The notes under the pieces: model-generated | Seen by the model: only the letters and a program-made list of their open reading frames with translations | The model's database searches: none | Told to the model about the DNA's origin: nothing | Shown: piece after piece, positions 63,653 to 64,000 of the stretch | Layout of the letters: every line of letters starts with the position of its first letter | How positions within the stretch are numbered: the first letter of the stretch is position 1 | Program-made: the position numbers and the translations under genes | Assembly (NCBI RefSeq): GCF_001275135.1 | Contig: NZ_LFQU01000007.1 | Coordinates: forward strand, 58,299 to 122,298 | Source of the DNA: Xylanibacter rarus | GTDB lineage: Bacteria > Bacteroidota > Bacteroidia > Bacteroidales > Bacteroidaceae | DNA length: 64,000 bases | Direction: 5' to 3'

Positions 63653-64000
63653 TGGAAAAATACCAAGTTTTAATTCGTTTATAGAGAAAAGCATTATTGA
63701 TAATTGGGATTTAGATGCTTTAACTGATTATCAAGGTGTAACACTTCAATATAAAGATGTTGCAAGAAAAATTGAAAAGTTGCATATAATGTTTGAAAAC
63801 AGCGGTGTTGTAAAAGGTGACAAAATTGCCATCTGTGGCCGTAATAGTGCAAACTGGGCTGTAGCCTTTATTGCAACACTTACGTATGGAGCTGTTGCTG
63901 TTCCTGTTTTGCATGAATTTACACCGGAGCAAGTTTATAATATAGTAAATCATAGTGAAGCAAAACTGCTGTTTGTCGGAGATGTTGTTGCTACAACTAT
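63652..64000 (+). CDS. Long-chain fatty-acid-CoA ligase (AMP-forming), 5' part
   Basis: The window ends inside this gene. The frame ending at base 64000 reads PSFNSFIEKSIIDNWDLDAL, then YQGVTLQYKDVARKIEKLH, GDKIAICGRNSANWAVAF, LTYGAVAVPVLHEF and NIVNHSEAKLLFVGD, the N-terminal domain of the ANL superfamily fatty-acyl-CoA ligases. The ATG at 63652 opens a frame that stops after ten codons. With one extra C in the CC run at 63663-63664, the ATG would give MEKYPSFNSF and lead straight into the main frame. Without it the first in-frame start is TTG at 63645. The gene is either frameshifted or uses TTG. Confidence 0.8.

Overview
The window looks like chromosomal DNA of a Bacteroidota member, most likely a Prevotella-type bacterium (Prevotellaceae). 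The grounds are low GC, the Bacteroidota promoter pattern (TTTG, about 17-20 bp, TAnnTTTG, often followed by CA) in front of many genes, and families typical of the phylum: a SecA of over 1,100 residues with a C-terminal zinc motif, a GT3-type glycogen synthase, an alpha-glucan phosphorylase, DUF5686, DUF4105, the DUF5112/DUF5932-type sensor-regulator pair, and an AddA/AddB-like helicase-nuclease pair. Most of it is ordinary core genome. I see no CRISPR array, prophage, tRNA or rRNA.

Layout. 0.1-6.3 kb (minus): secA, a PafA-like phosphatase that seems to have lost its metal ligands, and a DUF4105 membrane gene split by a frameshift. 6.4-11.5 kb (plus): coaX, an outer-membrane protein, lptC and a PpiD/SurA-like foldase, ending in a strong terminator. 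12.2-15.0 kb: carbonic anhydrase (minus) and a helix-hairpin-helix/beta-barrel protein (plus). 15.3-19.9 kb (minus): GH25 lysozyme, zinc-ribbon membrane protein, 5'-nucleotidase and NudC, an apparent four-gene operon. 19.9-25.4 kb: a hypothetical gene, then a uronate module with lacI-uxaA diverging from kdgK-kdgA. 25.4-30.3 kb (plus): a very large tandem sensor, its response regulator and an AbgT-like half-length membrane protein. 30.4-36.3 kb (minus): an acid-sugar catabolic operon (DHDPS-type aldolase, Na+ symporter, Fe-alcohol dehydrogenase, PdxA2, DUF1537 kinase). 36.4-41.0 kb (plus): rsmA, frr, rsgA and a PIF1/RecD-like helicase. 41.5-52.3 kb: htpG, an orphan ECF sigma factor, a decayed IS transposase tail, the glycogen pair and clpC. 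53-55 kb: a beta-helix lipoprotein and cdd. 55-63.4 kb (minus): DUF5686 protein, an addA-like gene broken by two frameshifts, and an addB-like gene. 63.6 kb to the end: the start of a long-chain acyl-CoA ligase.

The strongest unexplained signals are these. (1) Three intergenic regions (11957-12044, 41247-41334, 52658-52745) each carry four degenerate copies of one 22-bp unit in the same register, with core TAAAAnTCAnTGnTTTT. (2) Two 27-bp palindromes lie over the -33 and -7 boxes of the acyl-CoA ligase promoter. (3) Several reading frames are broken by single-base slips at or next to short homopolymers, which means either gene decay or base errors in the assembly. (4) The phosphatase-like protein appears catalytically dead, and the tandem sensor kinase has no recognisable phospho-acceptor histidine. 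All family names come from reading motifs by eye; no database was searched.
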